A DNA stretch of 64,000 nt. Source: Streptomyces aquilus. Its GTDB lineage: Bacteria; Actinomycetota; Actinomycetes; Streptomycetales; Streptomycetaceae. Every line of letters starts with the position of its first letter. The stretch's first letter is position 1. The position numbers were made by a program, and so were the translations under genes. Of this stretch, positions 30,809 through 39,417 are shown in pieces. The notes beneath the pieces are model-generated. The model did no database searches. It worked only from the letters and a program-made list of their open reading frames with translations, and was not told where the DNA came from. The stretch spans positions 744,001-808,000 of the forward strand of contig NZ_CP034463.1 in the NCBI RefSeq assembly GCF_003955715.1, given 5' to 3'.

Positions 30809-32023
30809 ATGGCCGCAGCACCTGTGCACGAGAATCAGGTCATGGGCAAGGCGCAGAACCATCACGACGGTCCCGTGGCACCTCTGTGGGTGCGACGGCC
30901 CGAGGCGCTGCACCTCGTGGCCTACGCGGTGGCCGCGCTGGTGTTCACCGGCCAGATCGTGGCGGTGATCCTCCGAGGATCGGACTGGCCGACGGCCCTC
31001 TCCGTGCTCCTCGCCGGTGGCGGGGTCGCCCTGTCCTGGTGGCGTCCGTGGGCAGGACTGATCGTGGCGAGCGCGGCGTCCTTCGCCGTCACGGCGGTGG
31101 GCCACGATCCGCTGTCGGTATGGATGATGGCCGTGCTCGTCCTGTTCTCGACCACTCTCAGGGGAAAGCAGCCGCTGGCGGGGACCGCCGTCGTGGCGGC
31201 GTTCTTCCTGGGGGCGTTCATGACGGTGGGAGGATTCCGTGGCGGCGCGGTCGTGGGCGCCGCCGCCCTCTTCTCGGCCGTGGCCGGAGGCGCGACAGGG
31301 GCCGCGCTGCGCATCCATCGAGCGCACTGGCGGACGCTGGAGGAGCGGGCCGAGAGCGCCATCGCCACCCGCGAGATCGAGGCCACGCGGCGGGTGACCG
31401 AGGAGCGGCTGCGTATCGCCCGGGACCTCCACGACGTCATCGGCCACCAGGTCGCGATGCTGAGCATGCATCTCGGTGCCGCGGAGATCGGGCTGCCGGA
31501 GGACGCCGAGCCCGCCCGGCAGGCCCTCGTATCGGCCAGGTCCAGCGCCCGTACCGTGGTCGTGGAGACGCAGCGGATCCTCGCGCTCCTCCGCATCGGC
31601 GACGACGTCCCGCCGGACGAGGCGCTCCGGCCGACCCCGGCGCTCAGCGGCCTGGAAGGCCTGGTCGCCTCTTTCCAGAGCGTCGGCCTCGACGTCCGGT
31701 CCGTCCTCGTCCTCCCCGCCGGTTTCGTGGAGCCCAGCGTCGGCGTGACGGTCTACCGGGTCGTTCAGGAAGCGCTCACGAATGCCTACCGGCATGGTGA
31801 GGGGCCGGCCACGGTGGAGGTGCGCGAGCGCGACGGCAGGATCTGCGTGACCGTCGAGAACCGCGTCAGTGAGGCGCCGCACGGTTCCGGTTCAGAGGGC
31901 GGGCTGGGACTCGTGGGGATGCGCGAACGCGTCGAGTCCTCCAGCGGGCGGCTGACCATCGACACTGACGACGGGCGATTCCGGGTTCATGCGGAGTTCA
32001 GCCCCCTGGGAGCGGCCGTATGA
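30809..32023 (+). CDS. DesK/NarX-like sensor histidine kinase
   Basis: About 404 residues: four to five N-terminal membrane helices (about 30-160), a short coil, HisKA_3 dimerisation domain with phospho-His in RIARDLHDVIGHQVAML, and a HATPase (EALTNAYRHG N-box; GLGLVGMRERV G-box). The short extracytoplasmic loops suggest sensing in the membrane (intramembrane-sensing kinase). The start is uncertain: ATG 30809 directly follows the palindrome, ATG 30842 is also possible, and neither has a clear ribosome site. The stop overlaps the next ATG (ATGA), so the pair is co-translated. Confidence 0.88.
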   Translation: MAAAPVHENQVMGKAQNHHDGPVAPLWVRRPEALHLVAYAVAALVFTGQIVAVILRGSDWPTALSVLLAGGGVALSWWRPWAGLIVASAASFAVTAVGHDPLSVWMMAVLVLFSTTLRGKQPLAGTAVVAAFFLGAFMTVGGFRGGAVVGAAALFSAVAGGATGAALRIHRAHWRTLEERAESAIATREIEATRRVTEERLRIARDLHDVIGHQVAMLSMHLGAAEIGLPEDAEPARQALVSARSSARTVVVETQRILALLRIGDDVPPDEALRPTPALSGLEGLVASFQSVGLDVRSVLVLPAGFVEPSVGVTVYRVVQEALTNAYRHGEGPATVEVRERDGRICVTVENRVSEAPHGSGSEGGLGLVGMRERVESSSGRLTIDTDDGRFRVHAEFSPLGAAV

Positions 32024-32682
32024 CGACGCGGATTCTGATCGTCGACGACCAGGACGAGATCCGGGCCGGGATCCGGGCGATGCTCCGGCTCGACCCCGGC
32101 CTCGTGGTCGTCGGTGACCTCTCCGACGGGCTCCAGGTCGCCCCCTACCTCCGGGACCACCCTGTCGACCTGGTCCTGATGGACATCCGGATGCCCGGCA
32201 TCGACGGTGTCGAAGCCACTCGCCGCATCCGCAAGGAGCATCCACCCGAAGAGCTGCGGGTGATCGTGCTGACCACCTTCGACCAGGACGACATCGTTCT
32301 CGCCGCGCTGCGCGCGGGCGCCAACGGTTTCCTGAGCAAGACCGTGAGCCCGGCCGAACTCGTCGCCGGGATCACCGAGGTCGTCGGTGGTGGCGGTGCG
32401 CTGTCCGCCGCCGCGACGGCCGCGCTCATCGGCCACATGACCGACAACCCGCCCCCGGTGATCGACAAGGAACTGCTGCGGCGCTTCGACGCTCTCACAC
32501 CGCGGGAGCGGGACGTGGTCCTTCTCGTCGCGAGCGGTCTGGGCAATGACGAGATCGCGGCCCAGATGTCCGTGTCGCCGTTCACCGTGAAGACACATGC
32601 GGTACGGGCCATGACGAAGGTCGGCGCACGCGATCGAGCACAACTGGTGTCGTTCACCTTCCGGGCCGGCCTCTGTCCCTGA
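32020..32682 (+). CDS. NarL/LuxR-family response regulator
   Basis: 220 residues. The receiver has ILIVDDQDEIR acidic pocket, phospho-Asp in LVLMDIRMPG, Thr in VIVLTTF and Lys in LSKTVSP. The LuxR HTH is LTPRERDVVLLVASG and EIAAQMSVSPFTVKTH. It is the cognate partner of the overlapping kinase gene. Confidence 0.93.
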   Translation: MTTRILIVDDQDEIRAGIRAMLRLDPGLVVVGDLSDGLQVAPYLRDHPVDLVLMDIRMPGIDGVEATRRIRKEHPPEELRVIVLTTFDQDDIVLAALRAGANGFLSKTVSPAELVAGITEVVGGGGALSAAATAALIGHMTDNPPPVIDKELLRRFDALTPRERDVVLLVASGLGNDEIAAQMSVSPFTVKTHAVRAMTKVGARDRAQLVSFTFRAGLCP

Positions 32683-32739
32683 TGCTGCCCGACGGGGCGC
32701 CCCAGGTGGAGGGCTGAGGCGAGGTGGGCCGGGTTGCCG

Positions 32740-33015
32740 TCAGGTGTGGCGGATGACCTCGTACATGGTCGCGGAAGCGGGCGCCGGATGCGGAACGTTG
32801 TTCCAGCCGATCTCTTCCGCGCGCTTCTCGATCGCCTTTCGCGCGGCTTGGGCGGCGGCCTCATCCTCGAAGAAGGCGATGCTCAGTCCGTTTCCGGTGA
32901 CGGGGTCGATGAGGTGATAGCTGCCGTGCACGCCGGGAACGCCGGCGGCGGCTTCCAGTACCCAGTCACGATCGTCGGTCGGCATCGGTTCCCATACGGC
33001 CACGCGTGCGATCAT
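32740..33015 (-). CDS. Small alpha/beta-barrel-like hypothetical protein
   Basis: 91 residues. The pattern MIARVAVWEP...GVHGSYHLIDPVTGNGLSIAFFEDEAAAQAARKAI resembles dimeric ferredoxin-like (ABM-type) monooxygenase or stress proteins, but no catalytic residue can be named. GAGGGGCAG precedes the ATG. A single gene convergent with the response regulator. Confidence 0.72.
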   Translation of the reverse strand: MIARVAVWEPMPTDDRDWVLEAAAGVPGVHGSYHLIDPVTGNGLSIAFFEDEAAAQAARKAIEKRAEEIGWNNVPHPAPASATMYEVIRHT

Positions 33016-33164
33016 CGCTGCCCCTCAGTGCATCAGTGTGTCCAGCTGCCGCAGTGCAGGGGCCGAGCCTCGGCCCCGCGTCCCACTGTGACACCCACGA
33101 CGGCCGACCGGCGCGCCAAGTCCGCAACTGGCGCACCGGATCGCGAATCGGACGACGATCGGTG

Positions 33165-34055
33165 TCACGACTCCAGGATGCGGTCGAGTGTCCTGCGCCC
33201 CAGGCTGCTCATCGACGGATTGCTCTCGGCGTAGTACCAGACAAGGCCCATCGCCTGCTGGAACGCCCATGCCTTGCCGCGCTCCCATTCCACGTCGTCG
33301 CAGGCCAGTGTCCGCCGCAGTACGTCCCGCGGGCCCGGCCGCAACAGGTGCCAGGCACTGACGAGATCCAGCGCGGGGTCGGCCGGGCCGAAGCCGCCGG
33401 TGTCCAGTACGCCGGTGAGGCGGTCCCCGGCGACCAGGACGTTGCCGGGAATCAGGTCGCCATGGCTCATCACGTCGGCGCTCGTGCGTGGCAACTCCCG
33501 GAAGCGGCTCCACAGCTGACGCAGCCGGGGCACGTCGAGCAGCGACTCGCTCTCCGCGAAGCACTTCGCCATCCAGGCGTCGTGATGAGCGAGAACGCCG
33601 CCGCGTCCTTCGCCGGTGAAGCGGCGTCCCCTCGTCTCGGCGTCCCGCAGGGCCGCGATGAAGGCCGCGAGGTCCTCGGCGAAAGCGTGCGATCCACTGG
33701 GGTCGGCATCGGAGGCGACCGTTCCCGGCAACCATGTCTGGACCGACCACGGCATGGGGTAACCCGCTCCCGGCTTGCCCAAGGCGAGGGGTTCCGGGAC
33801 GGGGAACGGGGACACCTGTGCCAGCTCCGCGCTCGCCCGGGCCTCCTGTTCCAGAACCGCGAGCGCCTCGCCGGCATCGGTCGGACGCAGGGGGAATCGC
33901 GCACAGAGGTCGTCCCCGATGCGGAAGATGGCGTTGACCGTCCCGGTCGACGACAGGAGGCGGATCTCCTTGCCTCTCCACTGCGGGAACTGGTCTCCGA
34001 TCAAGGTCTCCACGACGTCGGTGGTCACGTCCACTTGGTCAACGTGCATGGTCAT
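33165..34055 (-). CDS. Aminoglycoside phosphotransferase (APH) family kinase
   Basis: 296 residues. The Brenner loop is SHGDLIPGNVLV (catalytic Asp and Asn), and the metal-binding motif is LDTGGFGPADPALDL (DTG in place of DFG). The N-lobe starts IRLLSSTGTVNAIFRIGD. The family phosphorylates antibiotics or small metabolites; no specific resistance can be inferred. GGAGGAC precedes the ATG. It is followed by a gap with a direct repeat, then unrelated genes. Confidence 0.85.
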   Translation of the reverse strand: MTMHVDQVDVTTDVVETLIGDQFPQWRGKEIRLLSSTGTVNAIFRIGDDLCARFPLRPTDAGEALAVLEQEARASAELAQVSPFPVPEPLALGKPGAGYPMPWSVQTWLPGTVASDADPSGSHAFAEDLAAFIAALRDAETRGRRFTGEGRGGVLAHHDAWMAKCFAESESLLDVPRLRQLWSRFRELPRTSADVMSHGDLIPGNVLVAGDRLTGVLDTGGFGPADPALDLVSAWHLLRPGPRDVLRRTLACDDVEWERGKAWAFQQAMGLVWYYAESNPSMSSLGRRTLDRILES

Positions 34056-34102
34056 TCCCGCAAGTCCTCCCCCTGGTCCGGCCCGAAACGCCGCACGCGG
34101 AC

Positions 34103-34155
34103 CAGATCAACCGGCACGACAGCCAGTCTTCATGGGCCAGGGTTCAGATCAACCG
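34103..34155. repeat. Direct repeat CAGATCAACCG x2
   Basis: CAGATCAACCG occurs at 34103-34113 and 34145-34155, 42 bases apart (four helical turns), in the gap upstream of the APH-type gene. Possibly a regulator site; otherwise chance. Confidence 0.4.
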
Positions 34156-34190
34156 AGTTTTCGGCTCGCGGGTGTCGCAGTAGTGCAGCG

Positions 34191-34637
34191 TCACGGTTTC
34201 TCCCACACGGGTACCGGTGGAAGGCCGAGTTGTGAGCGAGCGCGGTCGGTGAGTTCCCGCACCAGTGCCGTCTTGGCTCGCGCATACTCACCTGGTCCGG
34301 TTCCGGCGGCGACGATCGTCCGTTTGAGCTGCGCGTAGCGGACTCCGTCAGCCTCAGGGACGTACAACAGCCGGTCGGTCATCCGGTTGTCGTGCGGGCG
34401 AAAGCCGAGATCTGCGAGCGCTCCCTGGTGACGTGCGGCGTGCGTGAGGTCATGGACGGCGGCCATCAGGTCGATGACGGGCTTGGCGGCCAGTCCCGGG
34501 ACGGCGGTCGAGCCGATGTGTTCGATCTCCACGAACAGCCCTGGTACCGCTGCCCGAAGGGCCTCGATGGCGGCAGCGGCCTGGCCGGGCCAGCTCGGGT
34601 CGTCGTCGGCGATGTGGATGCCTCTGGGCTCTGTCAC
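34191..34637 (-). CDS. GrpB family (UPF0157) protein, probably internally shortened
   Basis: 148 residues of the nucleotidyltransferase-like GrpB family: EIEHIGSTAVPGLAAKPVIDLM at residues about 36-58 is diagnostic, and YARAKTALVRELT is the usual end. Most family members are about 170-180 residues and carry a HLHVV-type block between these parts. Here DRLLYVPEADGVR runs straight into YAQLKRTIVAAGTGP, so roughly 30 residues appear deleted in frame. It may be inactive. The start is an ATG with no strong ribosome site. Confidence 0.75.
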   Translation of the reverse strand: MTEPRGIHIADDDPSWPGQAAAAIEALRAAVPGLFVEIEHIGSTAVPGLAAKPVIDLMAAVHDLTHAARHQGALADLGFRPHDNRMTDRLLYVPEADGVRYAQLKRTIVAAGTGPGEYARAKTALVRELTDRARSQLGLPPVPVWEKP

Positions 34638-34662
34638 GGCAGCAAGTGAGGTGGGAGAAGGC

Positions 34663-35073
34663 TCAGTTCATCAACTCTGGCGCGAAGTAGTCACGCAGTC
34701 GTGCGATCTTCCCGTCCCGGATACGGAAGATCTGCACCAGTGAGACGGTCACGTCGTCCTCGCCCTCCTTGTCGAAGACGGCATCGATCTCGGCGATGAA
34801 CACGTCGGGATCGGTGGTGGTGTGCAGCACGTACCCGGACTTCTCGGGATTCGGCGAGCCGTCCGTTTTCGCCTGGTGTTCGTAATAGGCCGCCATAGCG
34901 CTACGGATCTCCTCACGCCCCGTCAGCTTCCGGGGAAACGCGGCGCCGGCGGGCATGAGCGGCGCCTCGAAGACGCCGTCCACGGTGAAGGTCTCGGCAA
35001 GTGCATCGGCATTCCGGGTCATGGTGCCGGCGTAGACATACCTCTCGAAGATCTCCTGCGGCATTCGCGACAC
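34663..35073 (-). CDS. SnoaL-like / NTF2-fold protein
   Basis: 136 residues with the cone-shaped NTF2-fold pattern: FERYVYAGTMTRNADALAE, then FTVDGVFEAPLMP and SLVQIFRIRDGKIARLRDYF. These are ketosteroid-isomerase-like proteins without fixed activity. The GTG start is preceded by AAGGAG. It lies between GrpB-type and nitroreductase-type genes. Confidence 0.78.
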   Translation of the reverse strand: MSRMPQEIFERYVYAGTMTRNADALAETFTVDGVFEAPLMPAGAAFPRKLTGREEIRSAMAAYYEHQAKTDGSPNPEKSGYVLHTTTDPDVFIAEIDAVFDKEGEDDVTVSLVQIFRIRDGKIARLRDYFAPELMN

Positions 35074-35121
35074 GAGGGACTCCTTGGGTGTGGGCGAGTG
35101 CGCGACGGGGTCGCACGCCGG

Positions 35122-35571
35122 CTACGCCGCGGATGCGGGTTCCAGCACGAAGACGGGGATCTCACGGTCGGTCTTCTCCTGGTATTCGGCGTAGGCCGGG
35201 TACGCGGCGACCGCGCGCTTCCACCACTCGGCCTTCTCGTCGCCGCCCACCTCACGGGCCGTCATGTCCTGGCGTACGGGCCCGTCCTGGAGCTCCACAT
35301 GCGGGTCCGCGGTGAAGTTGAAGTACCAGACCGGATGACGCGGGAAGCCGCCCTTCGAGGCCACCGCCGCATACCGCCCCTCGTGCTCCACGCGCATCAG
35401 CGGGATCTTGCGGATCTTGCCGCTCTTCGCGCCGCGCATCGTGACGATGACGACGGGCAGGCCCGTGTCCCAGAGCGTCGTGCCCTGCGTGCCGCCCGAA
35501 CTCTCGTACAGCTCCACCTGTTCACGAATCCACTGCACCGGACTCGGCTCGTACTCGCCCTCAAGCGGCAT
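35122..35571 (-). CDS. Deazaflavin (F420)-dependent nitroreductase/quinone reductase family (DDN)
   Basis: 149 residues. The split beta-barrel signature is visible: [39 protein letters not shown] and VELQDG. This family uses reduced F420 to reduce quinones or nitro compounds. ATG 35571 or the GTG two codons earlier may be the start. It stands 50 bases upstream of the SnoaL-like gene and may be co-transcribed with it. Confidence 0.85.
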   Translation of the reverse strand: MPLEGEYEPSPVQWIREQVELYESSGGTQGTTLWDTGLPVVIVTMRGAKSGKIRKIPLMRVEHEGRYAAVASKGGFPRHPVWYFNFTADPHVELQDGPVRQDMTAREVGGDEKAEWWKRAVAAYPAYAEYQEKTDREIPVFVLEPASAA

Positions 35572-35985
35572 CACGTTCACCCCGTCGTCGGGTACGGACT
35601 GTGATGCACAGTCCAACACAGGACGTGCGCGGCGGAGAGCCCGTCGTTTCGGCCAGAGCGAGAACGGGCTCGCCCGAACACGCCATGACTGACCTGCGAC
35701 CGAACGACCGCCGCCGGCTGACACGGCAAGGAGCCGGCCAGGGGGGAGACCTGCTCTTGAGGCCCGGGGCGGCATCAGGAGAGCGCCGACGGTGCACGCG
35801 GGGGGCGGCAGGGCCCGTAGCAGCTCCCACAACGGGCACGATGCCGGCGCGCTTCTGGCACACACCGGGAATGCCCCGCCCCCAGGGGTCCACAATGGCT
35901 CGGCGAGCGAGATGGTCCGAGCCGAAGTGGGCTGCGCGACCTCGAACCGCCTCTTCCCCCTCGAATCGACCTCTAGGCTGGTTCG
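35572..35985. other. Gap without convincing gene
   Basis: About 410 bases between divergent genes. Only frames with poor codon bias cross it. TAGGCT at 35971-35976 sits 9 bases from the GTG at 35986, consistent with a leaderless promoter for the methyltransferase. Nothing else recognised. Confidence 0.5.
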
Positions 35986-36834
35986 GTGGCTGATGAACGG
36001 GAGCGGGTCCAGCCGTCGGGAGTATGGGCGACGGCGGTGGGGGTTGCCCGGGTGCGCGCGTTGGAGAGCGAGCGGCGGGACGCCTTGTTCCGTGATCCGC
36101 TGGCGCGGGCCTTCGCCGCCGCGGGCGGGCTGTGGCCTTCCTCGTCGCCGCCCGATGACGAGGCCGCGCGGCGGCGACGGCTGGCCGTGGCGTCCTCCAT
36201 CGTCATCAGGACGAAGTTTCTCGACGACCTGTTGCAGCAGGCGTCGGCGTCCGGGGTGCGGCAGGTGGTGCTGCTCGGGGCCGGCATGGACGGTCGGGCC
36301 TTTCGGATGGACTGGCCCGAGGGCACTCGGCTGTACGAGGTCGACACTTCCGCGCCACTGGACTTCAAGGCTTCCGTGCTGCGCCAGGAGCGGGCCGTCG
36401 CCCGCTGTGAACGCATCACGGTCCCGGTGGATCTGCGGGAGGACTGGCCCGGCGCGCTGGCCGCCGCGGGGCACGATCCGGCGGCGCCGACCGTGTGGAT
36501 CGCCGAAGGGCTGCTGATCTATCTGCCCGAGGACGCGGTGGAGTTGCTGCTGGACCGGATCAGCGCGCTTTCCGCGGCGGGCAGTCGGATGGGGCTGACG
36601 TTGGGCTCGCGCGGTGTGATCGAGCGTTTCGGTGCGGACGCGGTGCCGGGGTCGGCGGCGTCCATGTGGGTCTCGGAGATGCCCGACGACCCGGTGGGCT
36701 GGCTGGCCGGACACGGCTGGGACGCCGCCGGTCACACCCTGCGCGAGCGCGCTGCCGCGTACGGCCGCCCGTTCAGCACTCCGCCGCAGCGCGAGGAAGG
36801 GCCCGGCGGGCTGATCTCGGCGGTCCGCCGATAG
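35986..36834 (+). CDS. Class I SAM-dependent methyltransferase, TIGR00027/LCMT-like
   Basis: 282 residues. TIGR00027-type features: [15 protein letters not shown] and [19 protein letters not shown] at the SAM site, [14 protein letters not shown], and [20 protein letters not shown]. The family includes actinobacterial O-methyltransferases of unknown substrate. GTG start without ribosome site but with a -10-like TAGGCT nine bases upstream, so probably leaderless. Confidence 0.86.
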   Translation: MADERERVQPSGVWATAVGVARVRALESERRDALFRDPLARAFAAAGGLWPSSSPPDDEAARRRRLAVASSIVIRTKFLDDLLQQASASGVRQVVLLGAGMDGRAFRMDWPEGTRLYEVDTSAPLDFKASVLRQERAVARCERITVPVDLREDWPGALAAAGHDPAAPTVWIAEGLLIYLPEDAVELLLDRISALSAAGSRMGLTLGSRGVIERFGADAVPGSAASMWVSEMPDDPVGWLAGHGWDAAGHTLRERAAAYGRPFSTPPQREEGPGGLISAVRR

Positions 36835-36857
36835 AACGTGGTGCGGGGAGTCGGGGG

Positions 36858-37710
36858 TTACTCCGGTTCGGGGACGAGCTTGCGGTCAAGGTACCGGGTG
36901 ATCTTCCAGGCGCCGTACGAGGTGTTGGAGAGCACTGTGTGGGTCAGGCCGGCCCGGGGATCGTGCACGCTGCGGAACGAGACTCCGGCGTCGTATCCCG
37001 TCAGCATCACCGTGTCGCGTGTGGCGTGCAGCCAGAAGCCCAGGCCGTACCGTCTGCCTTCCGAGGGCACGTCACTGTGCGGGCGCGTCATCTCGGCGAC
37101 CCAGTCACGCGACACGATCTTCCCCGCGAACAGGGCACGCCACAATGCACTGATGTCATCGGCGGAGGAGTAGATCCCGCCGTCACCGCTGCCGCGCACC
37201 GGGAGATGGAACACGTTGGTCCGACTCACCCCCTCGATGGGGAGATAGCCGGTGGCCGTGCCCGGCGGCAGTTCGTCGGAGCGCAGGAACTCGGTGCCAC
37301 GCATGTCCGCGGGTGTGCAGACCCGGTCACGCACCAGTTCGTGAAACGGCCGGCCCGCCACGCGTTCGGCGATCAGCGCGAGCACCACGTACCCGGAGTT
37401 GCAGTACGAGAACCGCTCGCCGGGCGGGAACTTGGCCGGATAGCCGTCCAGTACCGCCAGATACGCCTCGGTGGTCGACAACTCGTGCACGGGGACGGTC
37501 AGTTGATAGTCAGTGATCTCCTGCCCGGCGTCCTCGTCGAAGTAGTCGCCGATGCCGGAGCGGTGGCCGAGCAGATGTTCCACGGTGACGCCGGTCGGCG
37601 AGCCCGTATGCCTTGGCGAGAACCGGCATGCCGCCCCGATCCACCGACACGACCCCGCTGAACCCGCTCTCGCGTGCCAGCGCATCGACACCGTCCCCCA
37701 GGGCAGTCAC
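36858..37710 (-). pseudogene. Decayed serine beta-lactamase/esterase family gene
   Basis: The N-terminal block (from 37710: FSGVVSVDRGGMPVLAKAYG) and the main block (VTVEHLLGHRSGIGDYFDED through YCNSGYVVLALIAERV to the end at 36858) lie in different frames. At the junction, GLADR joins directly to VTVEHLLGH. Between these two blocks the family normally has about 55 residues including the catalytic SxxK, and these are missing. The active-site serine is therefore gone. The YxN motif (YCNS) and HLPVRGSGDGG remain. It is an inactive relic unless a start within the large frame has other use. Confidence 0.8.
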
Positions 37711-37765
37711 AAGGCTCAGGATAGGTAGCGGGTCGGCCCGATCGCGAGGGCTTGCCCTCCCTTCC

Positions 37766-38413
37766 TCATCCCATGCGATGCGGCCCCAAGTCCTGGAGCA
37801 CGTCGGCCAGTTCGGCGGAGGTCAGTGCTTGCCCGGGCAGGGGCTGCACCGTCCGCGCGGTGTGCAGGCCGGAGAGGAACAGGCAAAGGGGCCGGCGCCA
37901 GGCGTCGGGGGTGGCCGCGCCGGTCAGGGACGGGACCGCGCGGCCCAGGGCGGCCAGCGTGAACAGCACGTCCTCGACGGTGACGTCGTCGCGGACCGTG
38001 CCCTCCTCCTGACCTCGCCGCAGCAGGAGTTCCACCGTCTCGCGGTTGTGGGCGTGCACCTCCTGAAGGGTGTCGACGCCGTCGAGTCGGGTGGTCATGA
38101 GGTCGTTGGTGCCGCGGTCGGCGGCCAAGGTCGTGAAGACCGCCTCCAGGTACGCGGTCAGGCCCGTCCAGGCGTCCGGTGCGCTCCGGGCCTGCGCTCC
38201 GGCGGTCATCGTCCCGGTCAGCTGGTCGTGGAAGACGGCGTCGATGAGGGCGGCCCGGGTGGGGAAGTGCCGGTAGAGGGTCGCGTTGCCCACTCCGGCC
38301 CGGCGGGCGATGACGTCCAGCGGCGCCTGGAGACCCTGTTCGGCGAAGACCTCGTGGGCCGCTTCCATCAGCAGCTCCCGGTTGCGCCGCGCGTCGCGTC
38401 GCAGTGCGCTCAT
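37766..38413 (-). CDS. TetR-family repressor
   Basis: 215 residues. N-terminal HTH: LLMEAAHEVFAEQGLQAPLDVIARRAGVGNATLYRHFPTR region, split here as VIARRAGVGNATLYRHF. The C-terminal domain is ligand-binding and divergent. It starts at the edge of a gap containing two copies of a GGGGA-N4-TCCCC palindrome, so it probably represses itself and the divergent patatin/P450 genes. Confidence 0.9.
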   Translation of the reverse strand: MSALRRDARRNRELLMEAAHEVFAEQGLQAPLDVIARRAGVGNATLYRHFPTRAALIDAVFHDQLTGTMTAGAQARSAPDAWTGLTAYLEAVFTTLAADRGTNDLMTTRLDGVDTLQEVHAHNRETVELLLRRGQEEGTVRDDVTVEDVLFTLAALGRAVPSLTGAATPDAWRRPLCLFLSGLHTARTVQPLPGQALTSAELADVLQDLGPHRMG

Positions 38414-38430
38414 CGTCGTCCTCCAGCCCC

Positions 38431-38496
38431 AAGTGGGGAGTGCTCCCCGGTCCTCATGCTATCGTCGGATCTCGAAATGGGGATCACTCCCCACTT
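38431..38496. promoter_or_regulatory. Paired TetR operators, AAGTGGGGAGTGCTCCCC type
   Basis: AAGTGGGGAGTGCTCCCC (38431-38448) and, in the opposite orientation, GGGGATCACTCCCCACTT (38479-38496) are the same 18-bp element with one difference. Each holds the palindrome GGGGA-N4-TCCCC. They flank the 30-bp core promoter zone between divergent tetR and the patatin gene. Confidence 0.8.
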
Positions 38497-38513
38497 CTGC
38501 TGAGGGGGCGTGC

Positions 38514-39347
38514 ATGGGCAGGTCGGCACTGGTGCTCGGCGGCGGAGGTCCGGTCGGCGGTGCGTGGCTCACGGGGGTGCTGGCCGGGCTCGCCGACGCG
38601 GGTGTCGACCTCGCCCGTGCCGACGTCGTCATCGGCACCTCCGCCGGGTCCGTCTTCGGCACCCGGCTCGCGCACGGTGAGCCGCCTCGCGAACTGTACG
38701 AACGCCAACTCACCGGAACCGACCGCCTGTTGCTGCACGTCACGACGGCACAGACACTCCGCTTCCTGTGGGCCGCGCTGGGCTCCCGCGACCCCGAGCG
38801 GTCGATACGGCGCCTGGGGCGCGCCGCGCTCGGAGCACCCTCCGGTGCCGACGCGCGCACTCTCGTACGACAGGTGCTGCGCGGGGCGGAGGACTGGCCC
38901 GCCCGTGATCTGCGCCTGACCGCCGTCAACGCCCGTACAGGCGTCGTGGCCGTCCATGGCGCCGACTCCGGCCTCACGATGGTCGACGCGGTCGCCGCCA
39001 GCTGCGCGGTCCCCCTGGTCCTCGCGCCCGTCGCGGCCGCCGGACAGCACTGGATGGACGGCGGCACCCGCTCCACCGCCAACCTCCACCTGGCCCGCGG
39101 CTACGACCGCGCACTGGCCGTCGCCCCGGTCGACAAGGCCGTGGGACCACACCCCAGCGCCTCCCGGCAGGCGATGCACCTCACCGCCGAGGGCGCCGCG
39201 GTCAACCTGTTGGTCCCGGACGCCGCATCCCGCCGGGCCATGGGCCGTGATCTGACCTCCGACGCCCACCGGGTGGCCGCGGCGCTCGCGGGCCACGCGC
39301 AGGCGACCAAGGCCGCGGCGACGGTGGGGGCGGCGTGGCAGGGCTGA
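38514..39347 (+). CDS. Patatin-like phospholipase/acyl hydrolase
   Basis: 277 residues. The catalytic dyad motifs are VIGTSAGS (Ser) and WMDGGTRST (Asp), with the oxyanion stretch LVLGGGGPVGGAWL at the N-terminus. No signal peptide, so it is cytoplasmic. It lies next to the TetR operators with a short leader and precedes a P450 by 70 bases; together they may alter a lipid or the TetR ligand. Confidence 0.88.
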   Translation: MGRSALVLGGGGPVGGAWLTGVLAGLADAGVDLARADVVIGTSAGSVFGTRLAHGEPPRELYERQLTGTDRLLLHVTTAQTLRFLWAALGSRDPERSIRRLGRAALGAPSGADARTLVRQVLRGAEDWPARDLRLTAVNARTGVVAVHGADSGLTMVDAVAASCAVPLVLAPVAAAGQHWMDGGTRSTANLHLARGYDRALAVAPVDKAVGPHPSASRQAMHLTAEGAAVNLLVPDAASRRAMGRDLTSDAHRVAAALAGHAQATKAAATVGAAWQG

Positions 39348-39417
39348 GAGGCCCGCGGGAGCAACACACACGCACCACCGGCCTGCCCTGTGCGGCCACG
39401 ACGAACGGAAGGTGCCC

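Noticed and set aside
33734..33937. Small + strand frame inside the phosphotransferase gene
   Set aside because: Pro/Arg/Gly shadow of the minus-strand APH gene without ribosome site or motif.
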